Positions 31,952 to 41,201 are shown, counted from the stretch's first letter. The stretch: DNA of 64,000 bases from Glycomyces sambucus (GCF_900102815.1 NZ_FNGF01000001.1:641443-705442); one strand, 5' to 3'. Notes: generated from the letters alone by a model not told the origin. Made by a program: numbers and translations.

Positions 31952-31983
31952 CGGCCGGGTCGCGCGAAGGCGCGGCCCGGCCG
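31952..31983 (+). terminator. Terminator hairpin after the binding-lipoprotein gene
   Basis: CGGCCGGGTCGCGC (31952-31965) pairs with GCGCGGCCCGGCCG (31970-31983), one T·G pair, over a GAAG tetraloop. No T tract follows, which is common in high-G+C actinomycetes. Confidence 0.7.
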
Positions 31984-32097
31984 CCGCACGTCCACGACTC
32001 GGCGCCTCCCCTGAAAGAGGGCGAACCGCCCCAAGAGGAGAGGCGTCGGCAGCGACGCGCCCGGCCCGAACCGGGCGCGCCGGGACCCCCGCCTCGC

Positions 32098-32103
32098 TAG
32101 GCT
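32098..32103 (+). promoter_or_regulatory. -10 box for the CDF transporter gene
   Basis: TAGGCT ends 7 nt before the GTG at 32111, so the mRNA is probably leaderless. Confidence 0.55.
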
Positions 32104-32110
32104 TCCAAGG

Positions 32111-33052
32111 GTGAGCGATGCGGGCGAAGTGAAGTCGGAGAGCGTCCTGACCGTGCTCGTGGCGGGGCTGATGAACCTCGCCATCGCGGTCGCGAAGCTC
32201 GTCGCCGGGGTCCTGTCGGGCTCGGCGGCGATGGTCTCGGAGGCCGCCCACTCGGCGGCCGACACCGTCACCGAGATCATGCTCTACATCGCCCTGCGCA
32301 ACAGCGTGAAGCGCCCCGACGACGCGCACCCCTTCGGGTACGGCTCGACCGCGTACATGTGGGCGGCCCTCGCCGCGGCCTTCACGTTCGTCGCGGGCGG
32401 CCTGTTCTCCATCACCCACGGCTTCCACTCGATCCACGACGGCGGCGAAGCGGACTTCCTCGTGTCCTACGTGGTCCTCGCGGTCTCGTTCGTCCTGGAG
32501 GCGGTCTCGTTCGGGCGCACCATCGTGCAGCTGCGCGCCGAGTCCCGCGAGTGGAACGTGCGCCCGCGCCGGTTCCTGCGGTACACCCCCGACACCAGCC
32601 TCAAGGCCGTGTTCCTGGAGGACCTGGCCGCGCTCATCGGCCTGGTCCTCGCCGCGACCGGCCTCGCGCTCACCGAGGCCACCGGCGACCCGCTCTACGA
32701 CGGCGGCGCCTCGATCCTCATCGGCGTGCTCCTGCTCGTGGTGGCGGTCCTGCTCGGCCACGCGAACCTCTCGCTCCTCATCGGACGGAGCCTGCCCCCG
32801 CGGTTCCAGGCGGCGGTCCGCGCCGAACTCGCCGCCGGGGACGAGATCACGGCCGTCCAGGAGCTCCTGACCCTCCAGCTCGGCCCGACCTCGGTCCTGG
32901 TCGCGGCCCGCATCGACTACCGCGACAGCGCCGACGGCGCCGCGATCGAGGCGGCCAGCCGCGAGACCGAGGCGCGCCTGCGGGCGAAGTACCCGCAGAT
33001 CACCTACGTGTTCCTGAGCCCTTGGGGCGACGCCGACCTCACTCCCCGATGA
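32111..33052 (+). CDS. Cation diffusion facilitator (CDF) transporter
   Basis: A 313-residue CDF efflux protein with six predicted helices. The signature SGSAAMVSEAAHSAADTVTE in helix 2 carries the metal-ligand His and Asp (AHSAAD), and helix 5 contributes VFLEDLAALIG with an acidic pair where the second ligand set is expected. The cytoplasmic C-terminal domain (AAVRAELAAGDEITAVQELL) is present. It exports a divalent cation such as zinc in exchange for protons; metal choice cannot be read safely. It overlaps the convergent lipoprotein gene by 14 bp. Confidence 0.9.
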   Translation: MSDAGEVKSESVLTVLVAGLMNLAIAVAKLVAGVLSGSAAMVSEAAHSAADTVTEIMLYIALRNSVKRPDDAHPFGYGSTAYMWAALAAAFTFVAGGLFSITHGFHSIHDGGEADFLVSYVVLAVSFVLEAVSFGRTIVQLRAESREWNVRPRRFLRYTPDTSLKAVFLEDLAALIGLVLAATGLALTEATGDPLYDGGASILIGVLLLVVAVLLGHANLSLLIGRSLPPRFQAAVRAELAAGDEITAVQELLTLQLGPTSVLVAARIDYRDSADGAAIEAASRETEARLRAKYPQITYVFLSPWGDADLTPR

Positions 33053-34199
33053 CGTCCTGGGCCGCTTCGAGGTACCCGCGCATCTCCTCCTGCCAGGCGT
33101 ACACGTCGTCCTCGATGTCGAGGTAGTAGCGCAGCTGCGCCTGCCGCCAGGCGTGCTCGGCGGCGTCGCGGAACCCGGACTCGTCGCCGCACTCGGCGAG
33201 CACGGCCGTCCGCTGGCGCTCGAAGTCGAGCCAGGCCTGGGTGTCGTCCTCGGCGGGCACGTCCCCGGGCGGGTCGGGCCAGACGCCGCCCTCGTCCTCG
33301 TAGGAGTGGTAGGGGAACTCGCCCTCGCCGGACTCGAACAGGTAGTCGTGGACCGCGAGGTGCCCCTCGTGGAACTCCCAGCCGCCGAAGCCCCGCTCGT
33401 CGAGGCAGTCGAGGAGGCCGTCCTCGGCGTCCTCGGTCCGCTCGGTGTACCGCTCGTTCATGGCCTCCCAGTCGCCGCCCGGCTGGGCGGGGCGCCAGAC
33501 CCAGTCGCTGAAGGACTCCTCCGCGTTGTCCTGCTCCTCGGGCCCGCCGTAGACGGCCTCGATCATCTCGCGCTCGCAGCCGCCGGGCGGCGGGTTGAAG
33601 AAGACCTGGTCGCCGCCGGCGTCGGTCTTCGTCTGCTCGATGCCGACCAGGTATCCCTGGTGGTACTCGGCCCAGGTCTCGCCGCCGTAGGCGACGTACC
33701 AGGCGTACATGTCCTCGGGGGGCAGCTCGTAGAATTCGCCGTCGCCGACGCCTTCGGGCGGCCCGTCGCTGAGCCCCCGCGCGGTCAGTGAATCCTGGTA
33801 GGCGGCCCACGGCGCGCCGTCCTCGATCGTCTCGGCGCCGTCGAGGTTGACCCACTGGAACACGCCCCGCAGCCGCGCCTCCTCGACCGTGGGCAGGAAG
33901 ACCTCGTACGGCCCCTGGTCGAGGAAGCTCTCGCGCTCCTCCAGGCCGAAGTGGGCGAACTCGTCGGGGCTGTGGACGGTGAAGCCCTGCGCCTCCAGGC
34001 AGTCCTGCACGATCCGCGCCTCGGCCGCGGTGAGCTCCTTCTCGAGGCGCACCCCCTCGTTGTACATGTCGGTGAGTTCGCCGGCGTAGGCGTCGAAGTC
34101 GAGGTCCTCCTCCTCGGGCTCGAAGAAGGAGCAGCCGGAGGCGAGCAGCGGGAGGGCGAGGGCGGAGGCGATGAGGATGGCGATGCGCTCGGGGTGCAA
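33039..34199 (-). CDS. Acidic lipoprotein of unknown function
   Basis: A 386-residue predicted lipoprotein. The signal peptide IAILIASALALPLLASGC ends at a lipobox Cys, followed by a very acidic region (FFEPEEEDLDFD). The mature part is rich in Asp, Glu, Trp and Tyr and includes LTAAEARIVQDCLEAQGFTV and LLDCLDERGFGGWEF, two similar DCL-x-(A/E)-x-GF elements that look like a duplication. No family is recognised. The TTG start at 34199 is the only codon that places the signal peptide correctly. Surface location is inferred. Confidence 0.75.
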   Translation of the reverse strand: MHPERIAILIASALALPLLASGCSFFEPEEEDLDFDAYAGELTDMYNEGVRLEKELTAAEARIVQDCLEAQGFTVHSPDEFAHFGLEERESFLDQGPYEVFLPTVEEARLRGVFQWVNLDGAETIEDGAPWAAYQDSLTARGLSDGPPEGVGDGEFYELPPEDMYAWYVAYGGETWAEYHQGYLVGIEQTKTDAGGDQVFFNPPPGGCEREMIEAVYGGPEEQDNAEESFSDWVWRPAQPGGDWEAMNERYTERTEDAEDGLLDCLDERGFGGWEFHEGHLAVHDYLFESGEGEFPYHSYEDEGGVWPDPPGDVPAEDDTQAWLDFERQRTAVLAECGDESGFRDAAEHAWRQAQLRYYLDIEDDVYAWQEEMRGYLEAAQDVIGE

Positions 34200-34285
34200 G
34201 ACGGGTCCGTTCTGCCGGGGCCGATGCACTCTGGACGCCGCGGGCGCGCCGGCGGGTTGCACCGGCGCGCCCGTCGCGGGAAGCC

Positions 34286-34750
34286 CTAGCCCTGGAGGTC
34301 GGCGAGGGCCTTCTGCCACCGGGACTGGTCGCGGGCCTGGCCGGGGGGCAGCATCTCGGCGAAGCGGACCACGCCGTCCTTGTCGATGACGAACGTGCCG
34401 CGGTTGGCCATGCCCTTCTCGTCGTCGAAGACGCCGTAGGACTGGGCGACGGCGCCGTGCGGCCAGAAGTCGGCGAGCAGCGGGAACTCGAAGCCCTCGC
34501 GCTGGGCCCACACCTTGTGCGCGAACGGGGAGTCGACGGAGACGCTGAGGACCTGCACCTCGTCGGACTGGTACGCGTCGAGGTTGTCGCGGATGCCGCA
34601 CAGTTCGCCCTCGCACGTGCCGGTGAACGCGAAGGGGTAGAACACGAGGAGGACGTGCTTCTCCCCGCGGAAGTCCGCGAGGGACACCGGCTGGTTGTTC
34701 TGGTCCTTCAGCGTGAAGGCGGGGGCCTCGGCCCCGGTCTCGATCGGCAT
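34286..34750 (-). CDS. AhpE-like peroxiredoxin
   Basis: A 154-residue thiol peroxidase closely resembling mycobacterial AhpE in length and sequence (VFYPFAFTGTC, ADFWPHGAVAQSYGVF and NRGTFVIDKDGVVRFAEML). The peroxidatic Cys46 lies in TGTCEGELC. A second cysteine, Cys51, follows at the five-residue spacing of the atypical two-Cys Bcp/PrxQ group, so an intramolecular disulfide is possible. It reduces hydrogen peroxide or organic peroxides using mycothiol or thioredoxin. It lies downstream of the DUF3052 gene on the same strand, opposite aceE. Confidence 0.92.
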   Translation of the reverse strand: MPIETGAEAPAFTLKDQNNQPVSLADFRGEKHVLLVFYPFAFTGTCEGELCGIRDNLDAYQSDEVQVLSVSVDSPFAHKVWAQREGFEFPLLADFWPHGAVAQSYGVFDDEKGMANRGTFVIDKDGVVRFAEMLPPGQARDQSRWQKALADLQG

Positions 34751-34810
34751 GCGCGCTCCTTGCGACGGGCCCCCGCGAGCGGGGGCCTCGGGTGTCTGTC
34801 GCGCTGAAGG

Positions 34811-35227
34811 TTAGCGGCGGGCGACGACCATCCGGGACGCGACCCAGTCGGGGGAGGCGTTCAGGGTCTTGGTCGACTTCAGGCCCGCCTGCTCGGCGGA
34901 GTCCTCGACGTCGGCGGGGTCGATGTGGCCGGGCCGGCCCGCCTTCGGGGTCAGCAGCCACACCACGCCGTCGTCGGCGAGCGGGTCGCGGGCGTCCAGG
35001 AGGAGGTCGACGAGGTCGCCGTCCTCCACGCGGCACCACAGGAGGACCGCGTTGACGATCTCGTCGGAGTCCTCGTCGAGGAGCTCCCCGACGGCCTCGA
35101 TCACGGCCGTCCGCAGTGCGGCGTCCACGTCGGTGTCGAAGCCGATCTCCATGACGGCCTCGACGCCGTCGAGCCCGAGTCGCTGCACCACGCTCGACAC
35201 GTCCACCGGGCTGCTCGGAGCGTTCAC
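34811..35227 (-). CDS. DUF3052 family protein
   Basis: A 138-residue protein of the actinobacterial DUF3052 family: SSVVQRLGLDGVEAVMEIGFDTD, followed by LLDARDPLADDGVVWLLTPK and the helical C-terminal EDSAEQAGLKSTKTLNASPDW. It is acidic, soluble and of unknown function. It commonly lies divergent to aceE, as here. GGAGGGGAC 5 nt before the GTG fixes the start. The upstream region shared with aceE contains the CATAT repeats. Confidence 0.9.
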   Translation of the reverse strand: MNAPSSPVDVSSVVQRLGLDGVEAVMEIGFDTDVDAALRTAVIEAVGELLDEDSDEIVNAVLLWCRVEDGDLVDLLLDARDPLADDGVVWLLTPKAGRPGHIDPADVEDSAEQAGLKSTKTLNASPDWVASRMVVARR

Positions 35228-35279
35228 CTTGTCCCCTCCATAGGTCGGATGCCAGAGCGCGTCGCTCTGTGAACCACAG

Positions 35280-35313
35280 CATATGGAGTAGAGCATATTC
35301 GGTGGGGCATATG
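35280..35313. repeat. Three CATAT boxes at a 14-bp period between DUF3052 and aceE
   Basis: CATATG (35280), CATATT (35294) and CATATG (35308) are spaced exactly 14 bp. On the minus strand the first two overlap TATGCT -10-like boxes (35297-35292 and 35283-35278). They lie in the 376-bp gap between the divergent genes; nothing else stands out there except the aceE promoter at 35513. Confidence 0.6.
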
Positions 35314-35512
35314 GCGGACTCGCGCGCCCGTTCGCGACGCCCCCTCGGCAAACGGTCGCACGCCCGTGACGTGCGGACGTGCGGGAGTGTTCACGTGGCC
35401 GTGATCTCACGGCAGTGGGGTGCGCGGGCGGTGGCGCAGGTGAGCGGGCCCCGAGGTCGCGGGGAGTGTGGGCGCGGTCGCATCAACCCGGGTGGGCGGT
35501 CCGGGGTCGCGG

Positions 35513-35518
35513 TAGATT
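35513..35518 (+). promoter_or_regulatory. Probable aceE -10 box
   Basis: TAGATT lies about 85 bp upstream of the aceE GTG. The leader that follows is relatively A-rich and contains a small CTGC-loop-GCAG hairpin. The -35 is not clear. Confidence 0.4.
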
Positions 35519-35603
35519 CGAGGGAGGATGGTAGAAAACGATGACACTCTGCTGCCATGAGAGAAACCCTGCAAAGCCGCAGTCTTAGAACGAGGGATCG
35601 CCC

Positions 35604-38336
35604 GTGACCACGGAACAGAACCGGCCGCCCATCAGTGACGGTTTGCCGACCCAAGTGCCGGACACTGACCCCGGGGAGACCAGCGAATGGCTGGAATCCC
35701 TCGACGGCCTCCTCGACGCCGGCGGGCGCACCCGTGCCCGCTACGTCATGCAGCGGCTGCTCGAGCACGCACGCAAGCGCCAGATCGGCGTGCCGGCGTC
35801 CACGAGCACCGACTATGTGAACACCATCCCGGTCGAGGCCGAGCCCCACTACCCCGGGGACGAGGCCGTCGAGCACCGCATCCGCGCGTACGTGCGCTGG
35901 AACGCCGCGATGACCGTCCACCGCGCGCAGCGTCCCGGCATCGGCGTGGGCGGCCACATCTCGACGTACGCGTCGGCCGCGAACCTCTACGAGGTCGGCT
36001 ACAACCACTTCTTCCGCGGCCGCGACCACGAGGGCGGCGGCGACCAGATCTTCTACCAGGGCCACGCCTCCCCCGGCATGTACGCCCGGTCCTTCGTGGA
36101 GGGACGCCTCACCGAGGACCACCTCGACGGCTTCCGCCAGGAGGTGTCGCGCCCGCAGGGCGGCCTGCCCTCCTACCCCCACCCCCGCCTGATGCCGGAC
36201 TACTGGCAGTTCCCGACCGTGTCGATGGGCCTGGGCCCGATCAACGCGATCTACCAGGCCCTGTTCAACCGCTACATGGACGACCGCGGCATCCGCGACA
36301 CCAAGAAGCAGCAGGTGTGGGCGTTCCTCGGCGACGGCGAGATGGACGAGGTCGAGTCGCGCGGCGCGCTCCAGTTCGCGGCCGGCGCCGAGCTCGACAA
36401 CCTCACGTTCGTCGTCAACTGCAACCTCCAGCGCCTCGACGGGCCGGTGCGCGGCAACGGCAAGATCGTCCAGGAGCTCGAGTCGTACTTCCGCGGCGCG
36501 GGCTGGAACGTCATCAAGGTCATGTGGGGCCGCGAGTGGGACCCGCTCCTGGCCGCCGACCACGACGGCGCCCTGGTGAACCTCATGAACACCACGCCCG
36601 ACGGCGACTTCCAGACCTTCAAGGCCGAGTCCGGCGCGTTCATCCGCGAGCACTTCTTCGGGCGCGACACGCGCACCAAGGCGATGGCGCTGCCGATGAC
36701 CGACGACGAGATCTGGGACCTGCGCCGCGGCGGCCACGACGACCGCAAGATCTATGCCGCCTACAAGGCCGCGATGGAGCACGAGGGCCAGCCCACCGTG
36801 ATCCTCGCGCACACCGTCAAGGGCTACAAGCTCGGCTCGACCTTCGAGGGCCGCAACGCGACCCACCAGATGAAGAAGCTCTCGCTCGACGACCTCAAGG
36901 GCTTCCGCGACGCCCTCGACATGCCGGTCACCGACGAGCAGCTGGAGCAGAGCCCGTACCTGCCGCCGTACATCAGGCCCGAGGAGGGCTCGGCCGAGTT
37001 CGAGTACCTCCAGGAGCGCCGCCGCGCGCTCGGCGGGTCCATCCCGTCGCGCCGCAACACGGTGATCCCGCTGAACCTGCCGGGCGAGGAGGCGTACAAG
37101 TCCGCCAAGCGCGGTTCGGGCAAGCAGAAGGCCGCCACCACCATGGCGCTGGTCCGCCTGCTCAAGGACCTCATGCGGGACAAGGAGACCGGCAAGCGCT
37201 GGGTCCCGATCATCCCCGACGAGGCCCGCACCTTCGGCATGGACGCGATGTTCCCGACGGCGAAGATCTACTCGCCGCACGGGCAGCAGTACCTGTCGGT
37301 GGACCGCGACCTGTTCCTGTCCTACAAGGAGTCCGAGCAGGGGCAGCTCCTGCACGTGGGCATCAACGAGGCCGGCTCGCTGGCCGCGTTCACCGCCGCC
37401 GGCACCGCCGGGGACACCCTCGGCGAGCCGATGATCCCGTTCTACATCTTCTACTCGATGTTCGGGTTCCAGCGGACCGCCGACGCCATCTGGGCCGCCT
37501 CGGACCAGCTCGCGAACGGCTTCCTCGTCGGCGCCACCGCCGGGCGGACCACGCTCAACGGCGAGGGCCTCCAGCACGAGGACGGCCACTCGCTGCTCAT
37601 CGCGCACACGAACCCGGCGGTCGTCTCGTACGACCCCTCGTTCGGGTACGAGATCGGGCACATCGTGCAGGACGGCCTCAAGCGCATGTACGCCGACGGC
37701 GAGCACGTCTTCTACTACCTCACCGTCTACAACGAGCCGATCGTCCAGCCGGCCGAGCCCGAGGGCGTCGACGTCGAGGGCATCCTGCGGGGCATCCACC
37801 GGGTCTCCACCTCGGAAGTGGCGGGGCCGCGAGTACAGCTGCTCACCTCCGGGTCGGCGATGGCGTGGGCGGCGAAGGCCGCCGAACTCCTCGCCGAGGA
37901 CTGGGGCGTGGCCGCCGACGTGTGGTCGGTGACCTCCTGGTCCGAGCTCAACCGCGACGCGATCGAGGCCGAGCGGCACAACCTGCGCCACCCCGAGGCC
38001 GAGAAGAAGGTCCCGTACGTGACGCAGAAGCTCTCGGGCGCCGAGGGCCCGTTCGTTGCCGTCAGCGACTACCAGCGGGCCGTGCCCGACCTGGTCAGCC
38101 GCTGGGTGCCGGGCGAGTACACCTCGCTGGGCACGGACGGCTTCGGCCACTCCGACACCCGCGGGGCCCTGCGCCGCCACTTCAACGTGGACGCCGAGTC
38201 CGTGACCGTCGCGGCCCTCCAGCAGCTCGCCGCGCGCGGCGAGGTCAAGCCGGAGCTGGCCGCCCAGGCCGCCGCGAAGTACGCGATCACCGACCCGACG
38301 GCCGCCGAGGCCGGCGAGGCGGGCGGCGACTCCTAA
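35604..38336 (+). CDS. aceE: Pyruvate dehydrogenase E1 component, homodimeric AceE type
   Basis: A 910-residue thiamine-diphosphate enzyme that decarboxylates pyruvate and passes the acetyl group to the E2 lipoyl domain. The cofactor motif starts at Gly243 ([12 protein letters not shown]) and ends in NCNLQ. Active-site regions [22 protein letters not shown] and [21 protein letters not shown] are intact. The C-terminal domain carries the [14 protein letters not shown] segment. Length equals the actinobacterial norm (about 900-920). GTG start with GAGGGAT upstream. It is monocistronic, with a strong terminator at 38349-38383; E2 and E3 genes are elsewhere. Confidence 0.97.
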   Translation: MTTEQNRPPISDGLPTQVPDTDPGETSEWLESLDGLLDAGGRTRARYVMQRLLEHARKRQIGVPASTSTDYVNTIPVEAEPHYPGDEAVEHRIRAYVRWNAAMTVHRAQRPGIGVGGHISTYASAANLYEVGYNHFFRGRDHEGGGDQIFYQGHASPGMYARSFVEGRLTEDHLDGFRQEVSRPQGGLPSYPHPRLMPDYWQFPTVSMGLGPINAIYQALFNRYMDDRGIRDTKKQQVWAFLGDGEMDEVESRGALQFAAGAELDNLTFVVNCNLQRLDGPVRGNGKIVQELESYFRGAGWNVIKVMWGREWDPLLAADHDGALVNLMNTTPDGDFQTFKAESGAFIREHFFGRDTRTKAMALPMTDDEIWDLRRGGHDDRKIYAAYKAAMEHEGQPTVILAHTVKGYKLGSTFEGRNATHQMKKLSLDDLKGFRDALDMPVTDEQLEQSPYLPPYIRPEEGSAEFEYLQERRRALGGSIPSRRNTVIPLNLPGEEAYKSAKRGSGKQKAATTMALVRLLKDLMRDKETGKRWVPIIPDEARTFGMDAMFPTAKIYSPHGQQYLSVDRDLFLSYKESEQGQLLHVGINEAGSLAAFTAAGTAGDTLGEPMIPFYIFYSMFGFQRTADAIWAASDQLANGFLVGATAGRTTLNGEGLQHEDGHSLLIAHTNPAVVSYDPSFGYEIGHIVQDGLKRMYADGEHVFYYLTVYNEPIVQPAEPEGVDVEGILRGIHRVSTSEVAGPRVQLLTSGSAMAWAAKAAELLAEDWGVAADVWSVTSWSELNRDAIEAERHNLRHPEAEKKVPYVTQKLSGAEGPFVAVSDYQRAVPDLVSRWVPGEYTSLGTDGFGHSDTRGALRRHFNVDAESVTVAALQQLAARGEVKPELAAQAAAKYAITDPTAAEAGEAGGDS

Positions 38337-38348
38337 GCCGCACAGCGT

Positions 38349-38383
38349 GAAGGGACCGGAGGGCAGTGCCCTCCGGTCCCTTC
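38349..38383 (+). terminator. aceE terminator
   Basis: GAAGGGACCGGAGGG and CCCTCCGGTCCCTTC form a 15-bp perfect stem with a 5-nt loop directly after the stop. Confidence 0.85.
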
Positions 38384-38475
38384 GCGTTCACACGGGCCCG
38401 CACGTCGGACACCGGCCCCGGAGGCGTCCCTTCACGCCCGCACCACCCTGCGGGACACGGTCTCCGGATACGAAC

Positions 38476-38507
38476 GAGGGCGGGCGCGCCGCAGCGCGCC
38501 CGCCCTC
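38476..38507 (-). terminator. Thioredoxin gene terminator
   Basis: GAGGGCGGGCGCGC (38476-38489) pairs with GCGCGCCCGCCCTC (38494-38507) over a 4-nt loop. On the minus strand it follows the thioredoxin stop by 17 nt. Confidence 0.8.
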
Positions 38508-38524
38508 AATGCGTCTTGGTCGGA

Positions 38525-38896
38525 CTAGGCCTCTTCGGCCTCTTCCTTCTCGATCTCGGCGCGCACCGCGTCCATGTCGAGCTCCTTGACCTTGCCGATG
38601 ATCTCCTCCAGCGCGGCCGGCGGCAGGGCGCCCGGCTGGCTGTAGAGGAGGATGCCGTCGCGGAAGGCCATGAGCGTCGGGATCGACTGGATCCCGGCCT
38701 CGGCGGACAGCTCCTGCTGGTCCTCGGTGTCGATCTTCCCGAAGACGACGTCGCTGTGCTGCTCGCTCGCGGACTCGAACGTCGGCGCGAACATCTTGCA
38801 GGGCCCGCACCAGTCGGCCCACCAGTCGACCAGCACGATGCCGTTGCCGGTGACGGTCGCTTCGAAGTTGTCCTTGGTCAGTTCAACGGTGGCCAT
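38525..38896 (-). CDS. Thioredoxin
   Basis: A 123-residue thioredoxin with the canonical active site WADWCGPCKMFAP (Cys30, Cys33), the cis-proline in SIPTLMAF and an acidic C-terminal extension (EIEKEEAEEA). It reduces disulfides in target proteins with electrons from thioredoxin reductase. The ATG was chosen because the frame begins at the conserved first strand. It shares the upstream gap with the FasR-like gene and is divergent from it. Several thioredoxins usually occur in such genomes, so the symbol trxA is left open. Confidence 0.95.
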   Translation of the reverse strand: MATVELTKDNFEATVTGNGIVLVDWWADWCGPCKMFAPTFESASEQHSDVVFGKIDTEDQQELSAEAGIQSIPTLMAFRDGILLYSQPGALPPAALEEIIGKVKELDMDAVRAEIEKEEAEEA

Positions 38897-39014
38897 AGGA
38901 CCGCCTCTCTGTTCTTGTCTGAAATCGTGCTCTCTCGGGCAACAGTAGTGGCGCGACGGGTATTCCGACCGACGTCGGTGCGCGGCGCGCGCCACGTCTG
39001 GCAGGCTATAGGGC

Positions 39015-40190
39015 ATGGACCTGGCCACGACCATTCAGAACATCGAACGCTCCTCGTCGGCGCTGACGACCCAGTCGCTCACCCGGATGGACGAACGCCT
39101 CCCCTGGTTCCGCGACCTCCCCGCCGAGCAGCGCTCGATGGTGACCCTGGTGGCCCAGGCCGGCGTCCGTCAATTCCTGGAGTGGCTGCGGTCCTCCGGC
39201 GACGACCTCGGCACCTCCGACATGGTGTTCGAAGCCGCGCCCCTCGAACTGGCGCGCGCCATCAGCCTCCAGCACACCGTCGCCCTCATCCAGGTCGTCA
39301 TCGACGTCGTCGAAGAGCAGGTCCCCCAGCTCGCCGCCGACGGCGAGGACGACCAGCTCCGCGAGTCCGTGCTCCGCTTCAGCCGCGAGATCGCGTTCGC
39401 GGCCGCACGCGTGTACGCCCGCGCCGCCGAGACCCGCGGCGCGTGGGACGCCCGCCTCCAGGCGATGCTCGTCGACGCGCTCCTGCGCGGCGACAACTCC
39501 GACGAGCTCATCAGCCGCGCCGCCGCGCTCGGGTGGTCCGAGACCCAGACGATCACCGTCGTCTGCGGCGCCACCCCCGGCGGCGAGGCCACGCTCGTCC
39601 TCCACTCGGTCCAGCGGGCCGCCCGGCGCCTCGGCCTGGACATCCTCGCGGGCGTCCACGGCGCCCGCCTGGTGCTCCTCCTCGGCGGCGTCAAGGAGCC
39701 CGTCGAGATCGTCGAGAAGCTCACCGGGCAGTTCGGCGAGGGACCGATCGTCGTGGGGCCCACCGTGACCGGGCTCGCGGACGCCTCCTCCTCCGCGCTC
39801 GCCGCGGTCGCCGGCCACCGCGCCGCCCCCGCCTGGCCCGACGCCCCCCGCCCCGTCACCGCGATGCAGCTCCTCCCCGAGCGCGCCATCGCCGGCGACG
39901 AGGCCGCCCGCCAGGGCCTGCGCGAGGGCGTGTTCATGACGCTGCGCCGCGCCGGCGGGGAGCTGCTGGAGACCATGGACGCGTTCATCGCCTCCGGCGG
40001 CGTCCTCGAGGGCACCGCGCGCGAGCTGTACGTCCACCCCAACACGGTCCGCTACCGCCTCCGCCGCATCCAGGAGGTGACCGGTTTCTCCCCCACGGAT
40101 CCCCATGAGGCCTTCGTGCTCCGTGTGGGGTTGACCATAGGGCGCCTGGAGAGCTCGCCGGTGACCCGGCGTCCTCGCAGCTTACAATGA
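39015..40190 (+). CDS. fasR: FasR-like (CdaR/PucR C-terminal HTH) regulator of fatty acid synthesis
   Basis: A 391-residue regulator. An N-terminal all-helical sensory domain is followed by a GGDEF-like/CdaR middle part (TQTITVVCGATPGGEATLVL) and the C-terminal PucR-type helix-turn-helix (GGVLEGTARELYVHPNTVRYRLRRIQEVTG). Its position directly upstream of fabD-fabH-acpP-fabF on the same strand matches Streptomyces FasR, which activates that operon and is unrelated to TetR-type mycobacterial FasR. A CAGGCT box 7 nt before the ATG suggests a leaderless mRNA. Target is likely the repeat at 40183-40210. Confidence 0.85.
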   Translation: MDLATTIQNIERSSSALTTQSLTRMDERLPWFRDLPAEQRSMVTLVAQAGVRQFLEWLRSSGDDLGTSDMVFEAAPLELARAISLQHTVALIQVVIDVVEEQVPQLAADGEDDQLRESVLRFSREIAFAAARVYARAAETRGAWDARLQAMLVDALLRGDNSDELISRAAALGWSETQTITVVCGATPGGEATLVLHSVQRAARRLGLDILAGVHGARLVLLLGGVKEPVEIVEKLTGQFGEGPIVVGPTVTGLADASSSALAAVAGHRAAPAWPDAPRPVTAMQLLPERAIAGDEAARQGLREGVFMTLRRAGGELLETMDAFIASGGVLEGTARELYVHPNTVRYRLRRIQEVTGFSPTDPHEAFVLRVGLTIGRLESSPVTRRPRSLQ

Positions 40191-40210
40191 GTGTTGTAGA
40201 TTCCCTACAA
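40183..40210 (+). promoter_or_regulatory. Triple TACAA half-site upstream of fabD (candidate FasR site)
   Basis: TACAA (40183-40187), TTGTAG (40194-40199) and CTACAA (40205-40210) give two overlapping inverted repeats with about 6- and 5-bp spacers. The stretch covers the fasR stop and lies 67-95 bp upstream of the fabD GTG. Confidence 0.6.
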
Positions 40211-40277
40211 GAACCGGCGGGGGTTTCAGTCCTCCGCCCGCTCCCGTATCCCATGCCGTCGATGCGAAAGTTCTAGT

Positions 40278-41201
40278 GTGCTTGCCATTCTCGCTCCCGG
40301 GCAGGGCTCGCAGAAGCCCGGGTTCCTGACGCCGTGGATCGACGACCCCGCAGCGGCCACCCGGCTGCGCGAGTGGTCCGATCTCATCGGCCTCGACCTC
40401 GTCCGCCTCGGCACCGAAGCGGACCAGGACGAGATCACCGACACCGCGAACACCCAGCCGCTCCTCGTCGCCGCGGGCCTCCTCGCGGCCGAGCGCCTCC
40501 TCGCCGACCCCGCCTACGACGGCGCCGCCGTCGCCGGGCACTCCGTCGGCGAGCTCACCGCGCTCGCCATCGCGGGCGTCCTCACCCCCGAGGCCGCCGT
40601 CCGCCTCGCCGCCGTCCGCGGCCGCGAGATGGCCGCCGCCTGCAACATCGAGCCGACCACCATGGCCGCCGTCCTCGGCGGCGTCGAGGACGACGTCCTC
40701 GCCGCGATCGAATCCGCCGGCGCCTGGCCCGCCAACCGCAACGGCGCCGGCCAGATCGTCGCCGCCGGACCCGTCGCCGCCATCGAGAAACTCACCGGGA
40801 ACCCGCCCGAGAAGGCCCGGATCATCCCGCTCAAGGTCGCCGGCGCCTTCCACACCCCCCACATGGCCCCCGCGCAGGAGGCCCTCGAAGCCGTCGCCGC
40901 CGAGATCGCCACCGCCGACCCCGTCCGGCCCCTCCTGTCCAACCGCGACGGGAAGCCCGTGACGAGCGGCGCCGCCGCGTTGCAGCAACTCGTGGCCCAG
41001 GTCACCTCACCCGTCCGATGGGACGCCTGCATGAGTACGCTTGGAGAACTGGGCGTCACGGCGGTCGTCGAACTGCCGCCGGCAGGGACGCTCACCGGAC
41101 TGGCCAAGCGGGCGCTCAAGGGCGTGGAGCGACTCAACGTCAACTCCCCCGAAGACCTCACCGCCGCCGCCGAACTCGCGAGCACTGAAGGAGTCGAGTG
41201 A
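40278..41201 (+). CDS. fabD: Malonyl-CoA:ACP transacylase
   Basis: A 307-residue transacylase that moves malonyl from CoA to ACP. N-terminal LAILAPGQGSQKPGF is the family start, and the nucleophile lies in GHSVGELTALA (Ser89). The catalytic His segment is in VAGAFHTPHMAPAQ. The GTG start follows a 67-bp gap after the fasR-site repeat; no clear ribosome site is visible. First gene of the fatty acid synthase operon; it overlaps fabH by 4 bp (GTGA). Confidence 0.95.
   Translation: MLAILAPGQGSQKPGFLTPWIDDPAAATRLREWSDLIGLDLVRLGTEADQDEITDTANTQPLLVAAGLLAAERLLADPAYDGAAVAGHSVGELTALAIAGVLTPEAAVRLAAVRGREMAAACNIEPTTMAAVLGGVEDDVLAAIESAGAWPANRNGAGQIVAAGPVAAIEKLTGNPPEKARIIPLKVAGAFHTPHMAPAQEALEAVAAEIATADPVRPLLSNRDGKPVTSGAAALQQLVAQVTSPVRWDACMSTLGELGVTAVVELPPAGTLTGLAKRALKGVERLNVNSPEDLTAAAELASTEGVE

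Noticed and set aside
31952-31983. Riboswitch or attenuator
   Set aside because: It follows a stop codon and is a simple hairpin, so a terminator is the plain reading.
35391-38180. A 929-codon open frame antisense to aceE
   Set aside because: It is the mirror of aceE codon bias; the translation is low-complexity (Val/Gly/Leu/Arg/His-rich), with no recognisable domain. aceE has intact active-site motifs.
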